From Niebla homalea (taxonomy: Eukaryota; Ascomycota; Lecanoromycetes; Lecanorales; Ramalinaceae): 64,000 nt of DNA. Each line of letters starts with the position of its first letter. Within the stretch, counting starts at the first letter, position 1. A model generated the notes under the pieces. It worked only from the letters and a program-made list of their open reading frames with translations, had not been told where the DNA came from and did not search any database. The position numbers and the translations under genes are program-made. This document shows, in pieces, positions 37,423-50,429 of the stretch. The stretch covers positions 1,240,001 to 1,304,000 of the forward strand of contig JAHGAU010000005.1 of NCBI GenBank assembly GCA_019925105.1, given 5' to 3'.

Positions 37423-38820
37423 ATAAACGGAAGACGTAATATTCTTAAAATAAATATAGTATTATAAGCTATTAAAAATATAATTAAAATAATTTATATA
37501 ATTTATAAAAGAAAGAATAAGTAAAGAAATAAAGGAATTAAGCAAAAAGGGAAAGGTAATTATTAAGGTAAAAGCTTTAATTATTACTCCTAAAATATGT
37601 TTAATAGATATTTATATACCTATATTATATTATTCTTTGCTATATTTTAAGTGAAAGTTAGGGATAATATACTTTTAAGTCCGTTAATATAATATTAATA
37701 AATAATTTACGTAAGATTCTCTCCTTAATTTTAAGGTTATTATTCATTTAATAAGTTCTAGGATAGAAGAAAACCTTGCTTTATAAAGGTTATATTGCAT
37801 TTTATTTAATATAAATAAGTACTTAAGGAGCTTTATATAGGTAATTACGCGGTAAAGCGAAAGTAAAATAGCCCTTCATATTATAGGTTATTATGCGAAA
37901 AGCGGCGGGTAGCTTAGGTACGCCGCGTATTATTTATACGCTTAAGTTAAGTTTATTTAAGGCTAGAATAAACCGTAAGTAGGGAAAGCTTTAAGTAAAC
38001 CTACCGGGAGATTATAAGTGCTTACTTAATTATACTTAATTCGGTTAAGGAGGATCCCAAGGTATTTATTTAGAAATACCTAAATAATAATAGGGTAAAT
38101 GAATAATAACTTATTATAAATAATATTAATAATTATTACAGGGTAAAGTTGGATACTCGACTAGATAATATATAACGGATAGATAAGATTAACTTTATTA
38201 AGTTTAATAATTACTTATAAATAAGATAAGCTTTTATACCTTTAAGGTTTTTAAGCGTTTTAATAGTTTAATTAAATTAATTATTTTAATTATTATTATA
38301 TAAGTACGTTGCCTATAATAAAGAAAGTTAAAGTTTTTTTAAAAAATTATTTATTTAAGAGGACTTACTATAAGATAATATTAATATAATTAAATTATTA
38401 ATAAAGTTTAATATACTTATTATTAACTTTTATATAAGTAATAATATATATTAATATAATAGAATATATATCTTTTTTAAAGAATATTAAGAAAGGTATT
38501 ATTAACTTTTTTAATTAAGAGTTCTATAATAAAATATAATATAAAGATATAAAAGCTATTAAAAATATTATTATAATAATTTAATTAATTTTATTTAATT
38601 ATTTTTAATAATTAAACTTTATAATAACGGATCTATTATTATTTATATTATATATTAAGTATAAAGCTATTTTATAATAAATATTATTTAAAATAAAGTT
38701 AATAAAATAAATAATATATACTTTAAAAATACTTATATATATACTTTTATAATATAATAAGAGAATAATAAGATTTATAATATATATTTATTAATTTATT
38801 TATTAATTAAGGTATAATTA
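37423..38820. other. Unassigned interval, extremely AT-rich to the right
   Basis: 37,423-38,230 is ordinary RIP sequence without a readable product, with a small richer patch at about 37,840-38,060. 38,230-38,820 is close to pure A/T. It may have held upstream parts of the kinase gene, but nothing can be shown. Confidence 0.45.
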
Positions 38821-38823
38821 AGT

Positions 38824-39645
38824 AATTAAAACCGATATTAATAAAGAGATTATTATTAAACTCAAATATATCTCTTTTAAACCCTCCTTCCTAGAAATTA
38901 AAGCCAATATTTACCGATTACTTTCTAACGGTATCGGTATTTTACGTATTTACGATTATTTATTTAAATGTGAATATAAGGTTATAATCTTTAATCTTCT
39001 GGGATTAAGCTTAAAGGATTTTTTTAATTTTTACGGTCGCCGGTTCTCTTTTAAGACTATATTAATACTTTTAAATTAACTTCTTTATCGTTTTATATTT
39101 ATTTACTTTAAGGATATTATTTACTGTGACGTTAAGCCGGAGAATTTCTTAATAAGTACCGGAAGAATAGAAACCAATTATATATTATTAATTTAAGATT
39201 TACCACGGAACGTAATAAGATTTAAATAAAAGCCGATCCTATTAATACCGTAAAACGATATTTAATTGGGATAATAAGTTTTATTAATATTAATAGTTAT
39301 TTAGGTAATTATAAGTATCCGCCCTTAAGTTTATTTACTTAAATACTAAATATAGTCTTAATATAAGATCGTTACGATAACTTAAAGTCTCTCGGATTTA
39401 TATTTTTTTACTTTCTCCCGGGCTCTTTCCCGTAATAAAACGTTATAGTTAAAGATTATATATATAAGGATAATCTTATTTTAAAAAAGAAAAAAAAGGT
39501 AAATATAAAAAATCTCTATAAAAACCTTCCTAGGGAATTTAAGATTTACTTTAACCATATCTACTCCCTTAACTTTAATAAGACACCAATATACACTTAT
39601 CTACGTAAGATCTTTTTACTTATTAAAGGTTATCCCGTACTCTAA
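38824..39645 (+). pseudogene. Casein kinase 1-like protein kinase pseudogene
   Basis: About 270 codons in two frames follow the CK1 catalytic domain in order: KEIIIKLKYIS (AIKLE), NIYRLLSNGIGILRIYDY (YKLLxGGxGIPxV), YKVIIFNLLGLSLKDFFNFYG (MVMDLLGPSLEDLFN), YCDVKPENFLIS at about 39,120 (HRDIKPDNFLM; catalytic Asp kept). Then, after a frame change near 39,250, SFININSYLGNYKYPPLS, NLKSLGFIFFYFLPGSLP, LYKNLPREFKIYFNHIYSL and YTYLRKIF, ending at TAA 39,643-39,645. The extreme N-terminus and glycine loop are not visible. CK1 kinases phosphorylate primed Ser/Thr sites; fungi usually keep one or two functional copies elsewhere. Confidence 0.8.
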
Positions 39646-40940
39646 TTCTTAAGTGCTTTAGTAGCTATTTAACTTTATTATATAATATTTTACTAAACTT
39701 ATATTCTCGGTTTCCAAAAATATCCTTTAATCGTAATTTAATATAAAAAACCTCGTTTTTAATCTCCTTTAATAGGTCTTTCCTTTCCTTTAACGTAATA
39801 TCGTAATTCTTAACCTTAAATATGACGTCGTTAATAAATATTTTTTTATTATTTATATTATAATATATAAGAATAGATCCAAATGGATTAAGATACGGTA
39901 AAATATTTATTTAGTTTCTTTAACTCTTCTCGGTTAAGATTATAAAATACTTATAAGTTTCTAAAAGGCGTATTTAAATAAGAAACTTATAGTTAAATTT
40001 TATATTTATTTAATAAAGTAGGGCAATTTAAGCTTTAATATAACGTTTACGGCGGGATTTTAAGGGTGTTAACGGGATATTTTAAGTTAATAACATCTAT
40101 CCCTACGTAATAGGATACCCTCCGTAATAGGATACGAGAGGAGTACTTTGTATTAAAATAACTTAAAGTTAATTATATTAATATTATCTTATATTTTAAT
40201 ATATTTAATAACTATATTATTCTTTTTTAAAATTTATAACGCTCTCCGCGGACCCTTTTTTAAGTTAATCGTAAGCTATAACTATCGCCGATAAGTATAT
40301 ATAAACGTAATCCTATTAGTTTAATTAAAAGTAAAAAAACTTAACCTATCTTTAATATATTAAAGTCTTAAATTAAGATAATTTTAACCTTTTCGTATTG
40401 GGCGGAATATTAATAGATTAAGATCTTTCATATAAGTAACGCAGAACCCTATATAATAACGTAATACCATATTCGCTAATATATATACGAGGATATAACG
40501 TTAATCTATATTAAGTTATTTTGTATATAGATTAAAGTAATAATCTTTGGTTTATTCGCGAGAATTATTTAAGGTTAAAGCTTTAACCACGTAATTAAAG
40601 ATTACGTAATTAATATCTCGGGATAATAAGCGTATTTTATTTAATAAATATATTTTAATTATTATTTATAGAATTTTAATTATCGATAAAAATTTTAGAA
40701 AAATATAATTTATTAAATATTTAAAGATCTTATAAAGCTAAAAAAGGTTAGGTAAAGAAATAAATCGATATTTATATATTTTAGATTTTTAAGATATTAA
40801 AGTAAAAAACGCTTATTAATCTAAATTTATAACTTAAAATAATCCGTTATTCCTTTACCGCTTTATAATTCAGGCGATAATCGATAAATAATTAAATAAG
40901 CCTTTATAAATTAAGTAATATTTATTAATCGGATATATAA
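39646..40940. other. Unassigned interval downstream of NLR-B and the kinase relic
   Basis: A minus-strand coding-like run near 40,400-40,560 (VISSYILANMVLRYYIGF) could be the end of NLR-B or another relic; I could not place it. Otherwise nothing is readable. Confidence 0.35.
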
Positions 40941-40949
40941 AAGTCTATT

Positions 40950-41534
40950 TGTTTTATTTATTATAATACCTATAAGTCGGTATTACTCGATTAAATTAAC
41001 GATCCGTTAAAAAAGAAAGTAAATTAATATAAATCGGTATAGCCCTTAAGTATTATAACCGCCTCGCTTAACTCGGCGTCCTATAGTTTAATTATTCTAT
41101 TATTTAACCTTAACGTTACCCGTTTACCGTCCGGCGAAAAAGCGATTAAAATAACGGAGTTACTATGGCTTTTAAACGTTATAACCGTTTCGCTTAATTC
41201 AGCGTCCTATAGCCTGATTATTTTATCCTACGACCTTAACGTTACTTATTTACCGTCCGGCAAAAAAACGATTAAAATAACGAAATCGCTATAACTTTTA
41301 AGCGTTATAAGTAACGCGCTTTAATATTCTTAAACCCTTAAACTCTATAATATCTATAAAGGTTTTAATTATTAATATACTATTTATATAGCACTTTTCA
41401 GCGGTATAAATATTAACCCGGCGTAATATATTTAAAATAAAGTTTTTTTTAATTACGGGTTTATATATGAGTATAAATCGTTTTACGCCTTTAAGAAATA
41501 AGGAAAACTTAATATTTTAAATATCCTGCTTCGA
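40950..41534 (-). pseudogene. NLR-B, 3' part: linker and WD40 repeats
   Basis: It continues NLR-B on the far side of LINE-3. Just inside (41,440-41,500) the linker reads FLKA-stop-NDLYSYINP then IYYAGLIFIPLKSAI, matching the region between NACHT and WD40 in HET-E-like proteins. About three WD40 units follow with a 126-bp period (41,251 and 41,125 mark the same word): FLPDGK and FSPDGKR, IIRL-stop-DAELSE, GYT. The last unit fades near 40,950. Trp of the WD motif is a stop, as expected for TGG mutated by RIP. Confidence 0.75.
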
Positions 41535-41799
41535 TAATTAATTAATTTGACTGATTGATTGATTGATTGATTTATATTACGGGTCTAGCTGGGCTAATTC
41601 CGGCGTTCCTTAATACGCGGTTTTTTAACCTTACTGGTAACCGTAAAAACCCGATACTTATAACGTTAAAGCAAAAACCGGCGTCCACCAGGCCTTTACC
41701 CTTTATCCCTTAAAATAAAGGATATTAACGGCCGTTTAAAGAGTAGTAATTTATTCATATACTTCCTATATTTTAATTCCCCCAAGAAAATCCGTAATA

Positions 41800-44700
41800 T
41801 TACGACCGTATCCTTATAGGGGCTATCCTTAAACTTGTTACTCTTCCGTACCTTTATATATTTATATTACCTTAATCTTATATAATACCTTTAAATATCC
41901 TTATTAATATTTACGTATTTAATATATACCTCTTTTATATTATTATCGCCGTTAACTCCTTTAAAGATTTCTGGTAAACGTTTACTATTATATCCTTATA
42001 ACTATAGAAAATGCTTTCCGGTTCATATAATTAACGTAGCCGGTTTCCGCTCTTCTTTTTCTTCTTTAGCTTTAGCTGATAACGGGCCTTTTCCGTAAGG
42101 TCTTTAATAACCTTATTTATTTTTATGGTGAGGCTAAATTATAATAATAGTCCGGTAGATATTATAAACTTAATAACTGCCCGGATATTTTACTTTATAG
42201 ATAATATTTAATAATAATTATAAATATTAGCTTTTACGATGAGTCCTAATTTAACCTCCGTAAATAAAAGATAAAAAATAAGGACGTATACGGCGTCCTA
42301 CTTTTTTTATTTATATTTATATCCGGCGTTTATTTAACCTCCGGTATATATAATAAATAAGAAGTAAGTTAAACCGTTTTTACCCGTCCGGAGTTAAATT
42401 ATTAATACGCTATTACCCTTCCTTATAATATTATAACGGCGGAAATATTTATTAATAATTTTTTTATCGTTAAAAGCTGAATAATAATAACCTTAAGGTA
42501 TTTAACGCTCGGTCCACTTTATTATAATTTATGAAATAATCGCTATAATTTTCGCTTTTTGGATTTCCTTAATTTTAATCTTTTTTATATTTAACGGGAG
42601 TTTATATCCGCTTAAATTAATTTCCGGGATATTAATAAGGTTAATTTTTTTCTCCGTTTATTTCTGCTTTATCTTAATAAAAAAGGAAATAAATATCTTT
42701 AATCTATTTTTTTTAACTTTAAGCTTATTAAGATTCTGGCGGATTTACCCGTTTTTTATTATCGTAACTAAATATATATATTTCTTTAACCTTGTTTAGG
42801 CAACTATTTAATTTAACGAAATTTTAATTAACGGCATAAAGATTTTAGACTTTAATATTAAGATAAAGGTTACTTTATAAGTACCGTTAATTACTTTTAA
42901 ATACCGATTCTGGACTTTTTATAATATTTAAATAAGCTCTTTTTTATGTCTTAAAGTACCCTTAAGTATATATTAAATAACCGCAGTATATATTATAGCT
43001 GGCTTTATTATAGCTTAATAAATAATCCGGGCCTTTTATAGCGTAACTCCCCATATTAATACGGCGAGATAAATAAGGCCTTTTTCTTATAAAGTTATTT
43101 TTTTTTGGATTTTTCTTATATAATCCTTTTAATTAAGCTTTTTATTTATTTAAAGGTTAAGGACTTTAATGCTGGTATCCGGCTTTACCGTAATTTTACT
43201 TAAGTCTATTATAATTATTATATTATATAATTTTTAACTTTTAATTATATAGATAAGTTTATACTTATACGGTATAAATTGGGCCCCGTAAGTTTTCATT
43301 TATTAAAGATAGACTTTATAAGTTTATTTTAGTTTTAAATAATTTATATATATAGAAATATTATAAGCTAAAAGGTAAATATCGTTAATAAAGTTTTTAA
43401 CTTGGATCTTTTATTTTAACTTAATAAGCTCCTTAATTAATAAATTATTAAAAAATAAAAATAATATAAAAAAAATAGGCGATCCTTAAGGAATCCCCGT
43501 TATAATAGGCTTTATTAAGTTTATTTTTTATTTTAGGTTAATCAATATAGTTTAATTGCTTAAAAAACTTTTTATTTACTTAATTAAAAAAAGTAATATC
43601 CCTTTTTTCCTTAAGTTATATAATAACCTTTAATGGTTTATTTTATTAAAAATATTTATAATATTAAGAAAAAGAAGACTTATAATATACTTCTTCCCGT
43701 AATTTTATACCGTATATATACCGTCGATTAATCCTTTAAGGGCTATTTTTATTAATTAACCTCTTTTTATTCCTATTTATTAATCGGAAAGAAATCCGTA
43801 ATTCTTTATATAATCGTTAAGGATCCTTATTATTACCGTTTTTAAGGCCTTCTTTAACGTATATAGGAGTATAATAAGTTTATAAGAGTTTACCTTAAAG
43901 TAATCCGGCTTAATAAGCTTTTTAAGGATAATCGTTTTTATTTTTTTAAACTTATATAAATAATAATTAACGTTAAAATATATTTAGAAAAGGTAAATAA
44001 AAACTTTTTTAAAAAATAAAATTATTATTATTAAGAATTTATTAGGAATTTTATTTAATTTTAAAACTTTATCCTTCTTTAATTTATTAATTACTTTAAT
44101 TATTATATTTTATATTATTACCTTATTTATTAATATAGGGTTAAAATATAAAACGTTATTAATATTATTTAAATTAACTTTTAACGGAGGGGGGAAAAAT
44201 GCTCCTTTAAAGGCCTTAATTTTACCGTTAAAGGTATTAATTAATATATTATCGGATTTCTTAAAAAACGGGAATTTAAGGATAAACTTTAATTTCCTAC
44301 TTTATTTTTTATTATACTTTATTAACTTCTAAATATTATAAAGTAAAATTATTAAGTTATATACTATAAATTAAAAGTATATTTATTTAACCTTCTTAAT
44401 AATCTTTTCCTTTTCCTTTTAAGTAACTTTTAATTAATTAAGTATTTTTTAATTCTTATATTTAAAAGTTTATTTAATTAACTTTTTCACCTTTATAATT
44501 ACGGTTATATATTTTTTATTTTAATAAATTTTAGCTTTTTAAGAAAGTTTTATTATTAAGATAGTTTTATTAATTATTTTATTTAATATTTTTATTATTT
44601 ACTTTATAAAAAAGTCAATTTAATCTTTATTATTTAATTAAAGGAAATCCGTGAATTATATTATTATTTCCTCCGTTTTTATATAAACCTTTATTTCCTT

Positions 44701-45560
44701 AACCGTTTTTTATATCCTTTTTACCGGTAATAATATAATTATATTAACGGTTTAATTTAAGATTATTTATATCAATATATAATTTAAGTTATATTTTAAG
44801 TCCTTTTATAGCTTATATATTACGACCGTACCGGCAATTTTTTCCATATTAAAAACCAGATTAATCGTTATTTTAAACTTATAACTTTTTTATATAATAA
44901 TCCTTTATAATATTAATAATAAAAAATTAACCTTAACAGTAACTATTAATAAGTTATCCGATTTAATATAATTTATTATACGTTTTTCCTTATTTTATAT
45001 ATAATAATATAGGTTAAAGTTTTTAAGTAATATATATTTATTTAAAATAATTAAAACCTCTTTAAGTAACGATATTATAAAAGGTCTTTCTTTATTAATC
45101 GGCGGTAAATTATATATATTATAAATATTAAAATCGCTTTTTAAGTTTTTTTCTTTTATAATATAGAATATATAAAGGTTTTTATTATAATAAATAATAT
45201 CTTAATTATTTACGTTAAGTTATTTATTTATAAAGAAGTATATTCTGGTTATTTTATCCCCTTTAAAGGCTAAGTAAAACCCTTTTCCCGGGTTAATAAA
45301 TAAATATATATATAAGTTATATAATAGTTCTTATATTATTATAACGTTAACGTTTTTAATTTCTTTAAACTTAAATATTAGTATTATGGTTTTAATTCCC
45401 TTATTATAAACGTTATATTATATTATTCTTAAAAACGTTAATATATTATATATTAATTTTTATAAAGGCTCTTTCTTTTATACTTATTTAAATTATAAAT
45501 TTCTTATTAAAACTAAACGTTTTTTAACTTAATACCTTCTTAATTATTATTAAAGATATA
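41800..45560 (-). pseudogene. LINE-3 ORF2 (endonuclease and reverse transcriptase), RIP-inactivated
   Basis: Collinear with LINE-1 and -2. The GDFN motif reads KNFNLYY at about 45,005-45,030, and the FVDD box reads FINDIYLLAY at about 43,370-43,405. Stops at Gln and Trp positions occur throughout. Confidence 0.7.
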
Positions 45561-45579
45561 AAACGGCCGGCCCTTAAGG

Positions 45580-47718
45580 TCGGAATTATAAAGAGCTTTC
45601 TATTTTTTATCGTTATTTACCTTTTATTATTTAATTAATTAAGCTTACGTTTTAAGGCTACTTTTAATTAATTTATTAAATTAATCTTATACGTATTATA
45701 CCGTTAGATTTTTACGGTTATCCGGGTTTCCTTACGTTTAATCTCCTTAATTCTTATTATATACCTAGAATCTTATATTAAATATCCTTCCTTATTATAT
45801 ATAGCGTATTTAAGCGTACCCTTTATAAGTCCCTTAATTATTAATTCTATATATTTATAGGTATTATAGCCCTTAATATAAACCGTATATTTTATAATAT
45901 TAAAGTATTTTATAATAATATATTTATAGCCTTAATACTTAAAATATTAATAAATATTAACCGTTTTATTTTATAATTAAGTTATCTTAAAAGATCTTTT
46001 TTCGGTAATCTTTTTATTTAAAATATTATTATATATCTTTATTAATGTTACGTTTAATATAACGGTAAAATACCTTTTTATACGTTTTAAAAAGTTAAGT
46101 TTTTTTATTACCGGCGGAAGCCTATAATTAATAATTTTAAGCCTTAAGTAAAAAATTATATTTTCTTTTTTTATATTCTTTAATATAACCTTTCTTTTAG
46201 CTTCCTTAAAACGTAATAAATATATTTTATTTATTATAATGGTAAATAATTACCTTGAAATTTTAATTAATTTATATTCTTCTTTATTAATTTAAGCCTT
46301 AAACCTCTTTAAGCTTTCTTTCGTTTTTAAAGACGCTATATTAAGGAAAATATCTTTACTTTATAATTTATATACCGTAATAATTTATTTTATTAACGGT
46401 TCCGTTATTACCTTAAAAGTTTTTATTAATTATAATAAATTTATTTTTATTACCGCGTTCCTTTTTTTATTATTAAATAGGCGGACCGTTATTGTCCTCG
46501 CCTTTTTTAACGCGGCCGTTTTCTTTTCTATTATCCCCTTATTCTTTGCTGTGGTGTTAGACAGGTCCGCCGGCTCACAGCTGGCGGGGCTAGTCAAAAG
46601 GGGTTTATAGAAGACGTGAAGTGTAACTGTAGATCTAATACTTAAATTCAAAAGGTAGACTAATTCTTAAGGAATTATAAACTGGCTGGACGCAGGCCTA
46701 TCCTAAATAACCGGTCCCAAGGGTAGCTTGGACCATGGTGGTAATGACTTTGACCCCGGTTATGGTTACGTATACCCGTGCATAGAAGGCCTGAACTCCT
46801 GAAGCCTTTGGTTCCAAAAGCCACCGCTCAGACGGCTACGCCACTTGGCCATAGCCCTTGAGTAAGCCGGTGCTTGGTATGCTTGGTATGCTTGGTATGC
46901 GCTAGGCGCTTGCTGAGCGCTAGGCGCTAACATGTGGGTACTTTTTTTATTACCCTTATTGCCTAGTTTTTTCTTATTTAAAAGGCCGCCGGCTTTATAC
47001 CCTTATTTTATATATTTAACTTTAAGCTACTATCTTTACTTTTTATTAACGCCCTTATTACCGCCTTTTAAAAGCCTTATAGCCGCTCCGTTTCTTCCAG
47101 TTTTACCCTTATTTTTACGTAAAAGTCTTTTATGCTTTTTAGCTTAATCCGTAATATTAATTAAGTCTTTAATATAATATCCTTTTATTTTACCGTAAAA
47201 AATCCTTTTAAGGCTTTTACCGTTTCTTTTACCGCCCTTTTGCCCTTATTTACCGGGCGATATATTATCTCCGTTTTTTATTTTTAATCCCTTAAGGTTT
47301 TATCTTCCTTATTAACTTTATTTCCCTTTTATATACCCTTAATAATATTTTTACCGTAATTTTTCTACCTTTTTTTTCCGCTTATACCGTTTATTATTAA
47401 TACCGTATCGGCCTTCCTACCTTTTTATTTACTTATTACTTCCGTATTATTATTATGTATTTTACGTGTTTTAATATATATATTTTATTAACCTTAATTC
47501 CCTTATTTATTTTAAACGTTATCCGGCTTATTATTATTATATTACTTATATATATCGTCGCCGTTTCTATTAATATAGGTTACTTATTTATTTATTGTTT
47601 TATTCTTAACTATTACGTTATTTCTACTTATCGCACTTAATATACTCCCCTCACTATCGCTAAAGCTATGTATATACGCATCGTTTTGGACCTCTGGGGT
47701 CCCTTTGTTCGTCGCCAT
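45580..47718 (-). pseudogene. LINE-3 ORF1 (Gag-like), RIP-inactivated and split by a solo LTR
   Basis: Begins at ATG 47,718-47,716. The frame includes a 73-codon piece next to the LTR (46,430-46,554). The solo LTR 46,555-46,932 and its 5-bp duplication interrupt it. Short open frames on the opposite strand at 46,932-47,147 and 47,455-47,640 are shadows of this ORF. Confidence 0.6.
46555..46932 (-). mobile_element. Solo LTR (378 bp), un-mutated, inside LINE-3
   Basis: It begins TGTTAGACAGG and ends GGCGCTAACA on the + strand, bracketed by a perfect 5-bp duplication TGTGG (46,550-46,554 and 46,933-46,937). There is no internal region, so it arose by recombination between two LTRs. Base composition is normal (CA and TG common), unlike the LINE around it. 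On the minus strand the terminus TGTTAGCGCC equals that of the Gypsy LTR at 35,411, so I place it in the same family and orientation. It contains GCTTGGTAT three times in tandem (46,873-46,899) and a minus-strand TGGCCAAGTGG word resembling a Pol III A-box. Confidence 0.85.
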
Positions 47719-47737
47719 CCTTTTAATTAATTAATTT

Positions 47738-49840
47738 AAGTACCGTAATTAATTATTTTAATATAATATACGATTACTTTTTTCTATAGTAATATTATTA
47801 CGGTAAGAATATTAAGTAATTTTCTTATTACGTATATCGCCTTAAGTTAATATATAAAATTAACTTTAAAAAATTTATAAACGTTATTTTAAAGATTACT
47901 GTTTTTACTTTATATAGCATATTCAATTGAATAGTGGCAAGTATATTAAACTTTTATTAATAAAGATTATTTTAATATTTAATTATTAATTGTATTCCGT
48001 AACGCTTTAAAAGAGTTTAGGTTATAAATATTTTACTTAAGAATATCGGCTTATTAAGAAGCCGGAAATATTATTTAATAATAAGAATATAAGCTTAATA
48101 TTCGTTTATTTAGAATTTAAAATGCGTTTACTTTATAAAATCGAGGAGGAAATCTTAAAAAAATAAATATAATAAACGGATAAGTTAAATAGTATTTATC
48201 GGGATATCAAGGATTAAATATAATTTATTAAGTTTTTTATTAATTATTTCTTATATAATTTTTAATAACCTTAAAATACCCGTAATAAAAAGCGGCTTTT
48301 AAAAAATCATAATTAAACCGATAATTTTAATAAACTTATTAATAAGAACGTTAACTTTCTTATCGTTGTAATTAAAAAGTAACCAATTAAATACCGGAAG
48401 GTATATTGGGTTAAGTTTTAAAGCTTTATTTTAAAAATAACGAAAAACGATCTTTAACTACTCCTATAAGTTTTAATTTAAGTCTTTTAAAAAGCGGTAC
48501 GTTATTACGGTAAAAATAAAAAGAAGAAACGCTTTTTAAATAAGGTTTTTAAAAATTATAACTTTTAATTAGTCTGCTTTTAATAATTTCGTAATTTATA
48601 TCCTTTTAAGTTTATCCGTTAAGTACGTAAATATATTATAATTAATAATATCCTTAACGATTTTATAGAAATAAACGTCTTAATGTACTTTTTACCCTAT
48701 TTTATTAAATCCAAGTTATATAGGTAATTTAAGCCTGCTTATTATTAATATTTAAAAGTAAATATTCTTTATTCTCTGTACTTAAAATAAAAGTTTAAGT
48801 AGTATTTTAACGTCGTTATCGTTCTTATATTTATTTAAAATATTAATTATAACGATAAATAAGTCCGTAAAATCGGTTCTACTCTTTATTAATATAAAAA
48901 ACTATAGAACGAAGTCTTTAAATTAATCCTTTATTTATTTTTTTAATATATTCAAGGTTTATTCGATTATTGTAAGAACGGCCGGAAGTAGCTCTAGCCT
49001 TTTACGGACTATTTAATTAATAATAGTCGAGAAAAACCGTTTTATATTTCCGCGGTTACCTTCGTTTCGCTTAAAGAAAAAATTCGCCGCTAAATCCCTT
49101 ATATTTATAAACTTATAGGTTAATATACGCGTAATCGTAAACTTACCGGTATTAATTATATTATTAAGTTAATATATATATTTGTTTTTTAAGTTTTTGC
49201 TTTATTATAATATATTATCGAAAAAAGCAACCTTTATATTAAGATAATAATACGTATTATATTAATTTTGGTATATATTAAAAGCGGTACCGTTTATTAA
49301 CGGTAACTTAGTAAGATCGCGGTTTAAATCGATCTTTTATATAATCGTTTTATCCATTATTAGTTAAAGAAAACGTATATTTATATATACTTTAAACGCT
49401 TACGTAATATTAATTTAAAAAGCCAACTTAATAACTTTCTGATTTACGGTAATTTTCCCGATAGTTTTATTTATATTTAATTAAGTAAGCAATTAACTTA
49501 AAGTTTATAAGTTAACCCGATATATAACCTTCCGATTTTTATTTATTTTTAGTTTCTTTTTAAGATTATATATATTAAAATAATAAGAATCAATATCGAC
49601 CTATAAGTACCAAGTTATTTTTAGCTTATTTTTATATTAATTATTTAATGCCTTTTAAAGCTCTTTAAATATATTAAGTAATCGCTTAATATAGTTTCCG
49701 AGGCGTTTAATATCCGATTTTACGTTTATAACTTCTCATAAATACCGGTAGTATAAGCCGGCCACTTTTATTAAAATTTCTACTATAGTAATAATACCGG
49801 TAGCGACGTTTAGACCGGCTATTATTATATTTCTATATAA
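47738..49840 (-). pseudogene. NLR-B, 5' part: HeLo-like N-terminal domain and NACHT
   Basis: Read leftward from about 49,840: AGLNVATGIITIVEILIKVAG and VKSDIKRLGNYIKRLLNIF, matching the helical fungal N-terminal (HeLo-like_N) domain of NLRs. Then DLNRDLTKLPLINGTAFN; NIKVAFFDNIL; LNNIINTGKFTITR at about 49,140 (Walker A, GVAGTGKST; the first Gly is Asn and Ser is Phe, RIP-type). Then AANFFFKRNEGNRGNIKRFF, TDFTDLFIVIINILNKY (Walker B, DALDEC with Asp to Asn) and RLKLPI-stop-LGFNKI. Near 48,150 RLLYLFF-stop-DFLLDF (LHLSFRDFLLD). It is cut at 47,737 by LINE-3. Such proteins oligomerise on ligand binding and can trigger cell death in fungal self/non-self recognition. Confidence 0.85.
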
Positions 49841-50425
49841 ATAAACGTAAAGTAAGAATACCTAAAAAAGCGTATAATTAAGAATTAAAGTATAAGAATA
49901 AGCAATTTATAAAGGTGAAGTTAAGGTTAAATACTTAAGAATAACCGTATTATTTATATAGTTTTTAACGTAAACGCACGTTATAGCTTTAAAGTTAAAT
50001 CCTTATATATATTATAGTATTATCGGTTAATAGAAACTATATAGTTATTAACCGTATTAACGTTTAAGTCGGTAGTCTCGATAAGTATAAAATAAGTAGT
50101 AAACTTCTTTAAGTTAAAGTTATATTTAATAAGAAGCCCTAAGTAAATTATCCTTATCGGTAATTTTATTAAAGCGCAATATAAGATTAATAATAGAAAA
50201 TATATAAAATAATAATTATAAATATTTATAAATTTATAAATATTATTACTTAAAAAGACTTTATTATCTATTAATAAAGAACCGTACTATAATAAAGCGG
50301 ATATGAATTTAGGTTTATAAAGGCGTTAAAATTATTATTATATCCGTATAATTAACGCTTTAAAGGGTATCGTTATTATTATATCCTTAATTTTAAGTGT
50401 CCCGCTTATTTATAGTATAGCTTTT
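49841..50425. other. Unassigned spacer between NLR-B and the pogo transposase
   Basis: AT-rich; may contain the NLR-B promoter side and the 3' end of the pogo element. No terminal inverted repeats were found by eye. Confidence 0.4.
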
Positions 50426-50429
50426 AACG

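Larger units (their letters stand above)
41549..47723 (-). mobile_element. LINE-3: full-length Tad-like LINE inserted in NLR-B
   Basis: Minus-strand copy of the same family. The 14-bp target duplication TAATTAATTAATTT is exact at 41,535-41,548 and 47,724-47,737. The 3' tail is (ATCA)n and the first ATG is at 47,718, only five bases (AAAGG) from the duplication. Without the nested solo LTR it is 5.8 kb. Since the duplication brackets a coding frame that continues on both sides, insertion into the NLR is secure. Confidence 0.9.
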
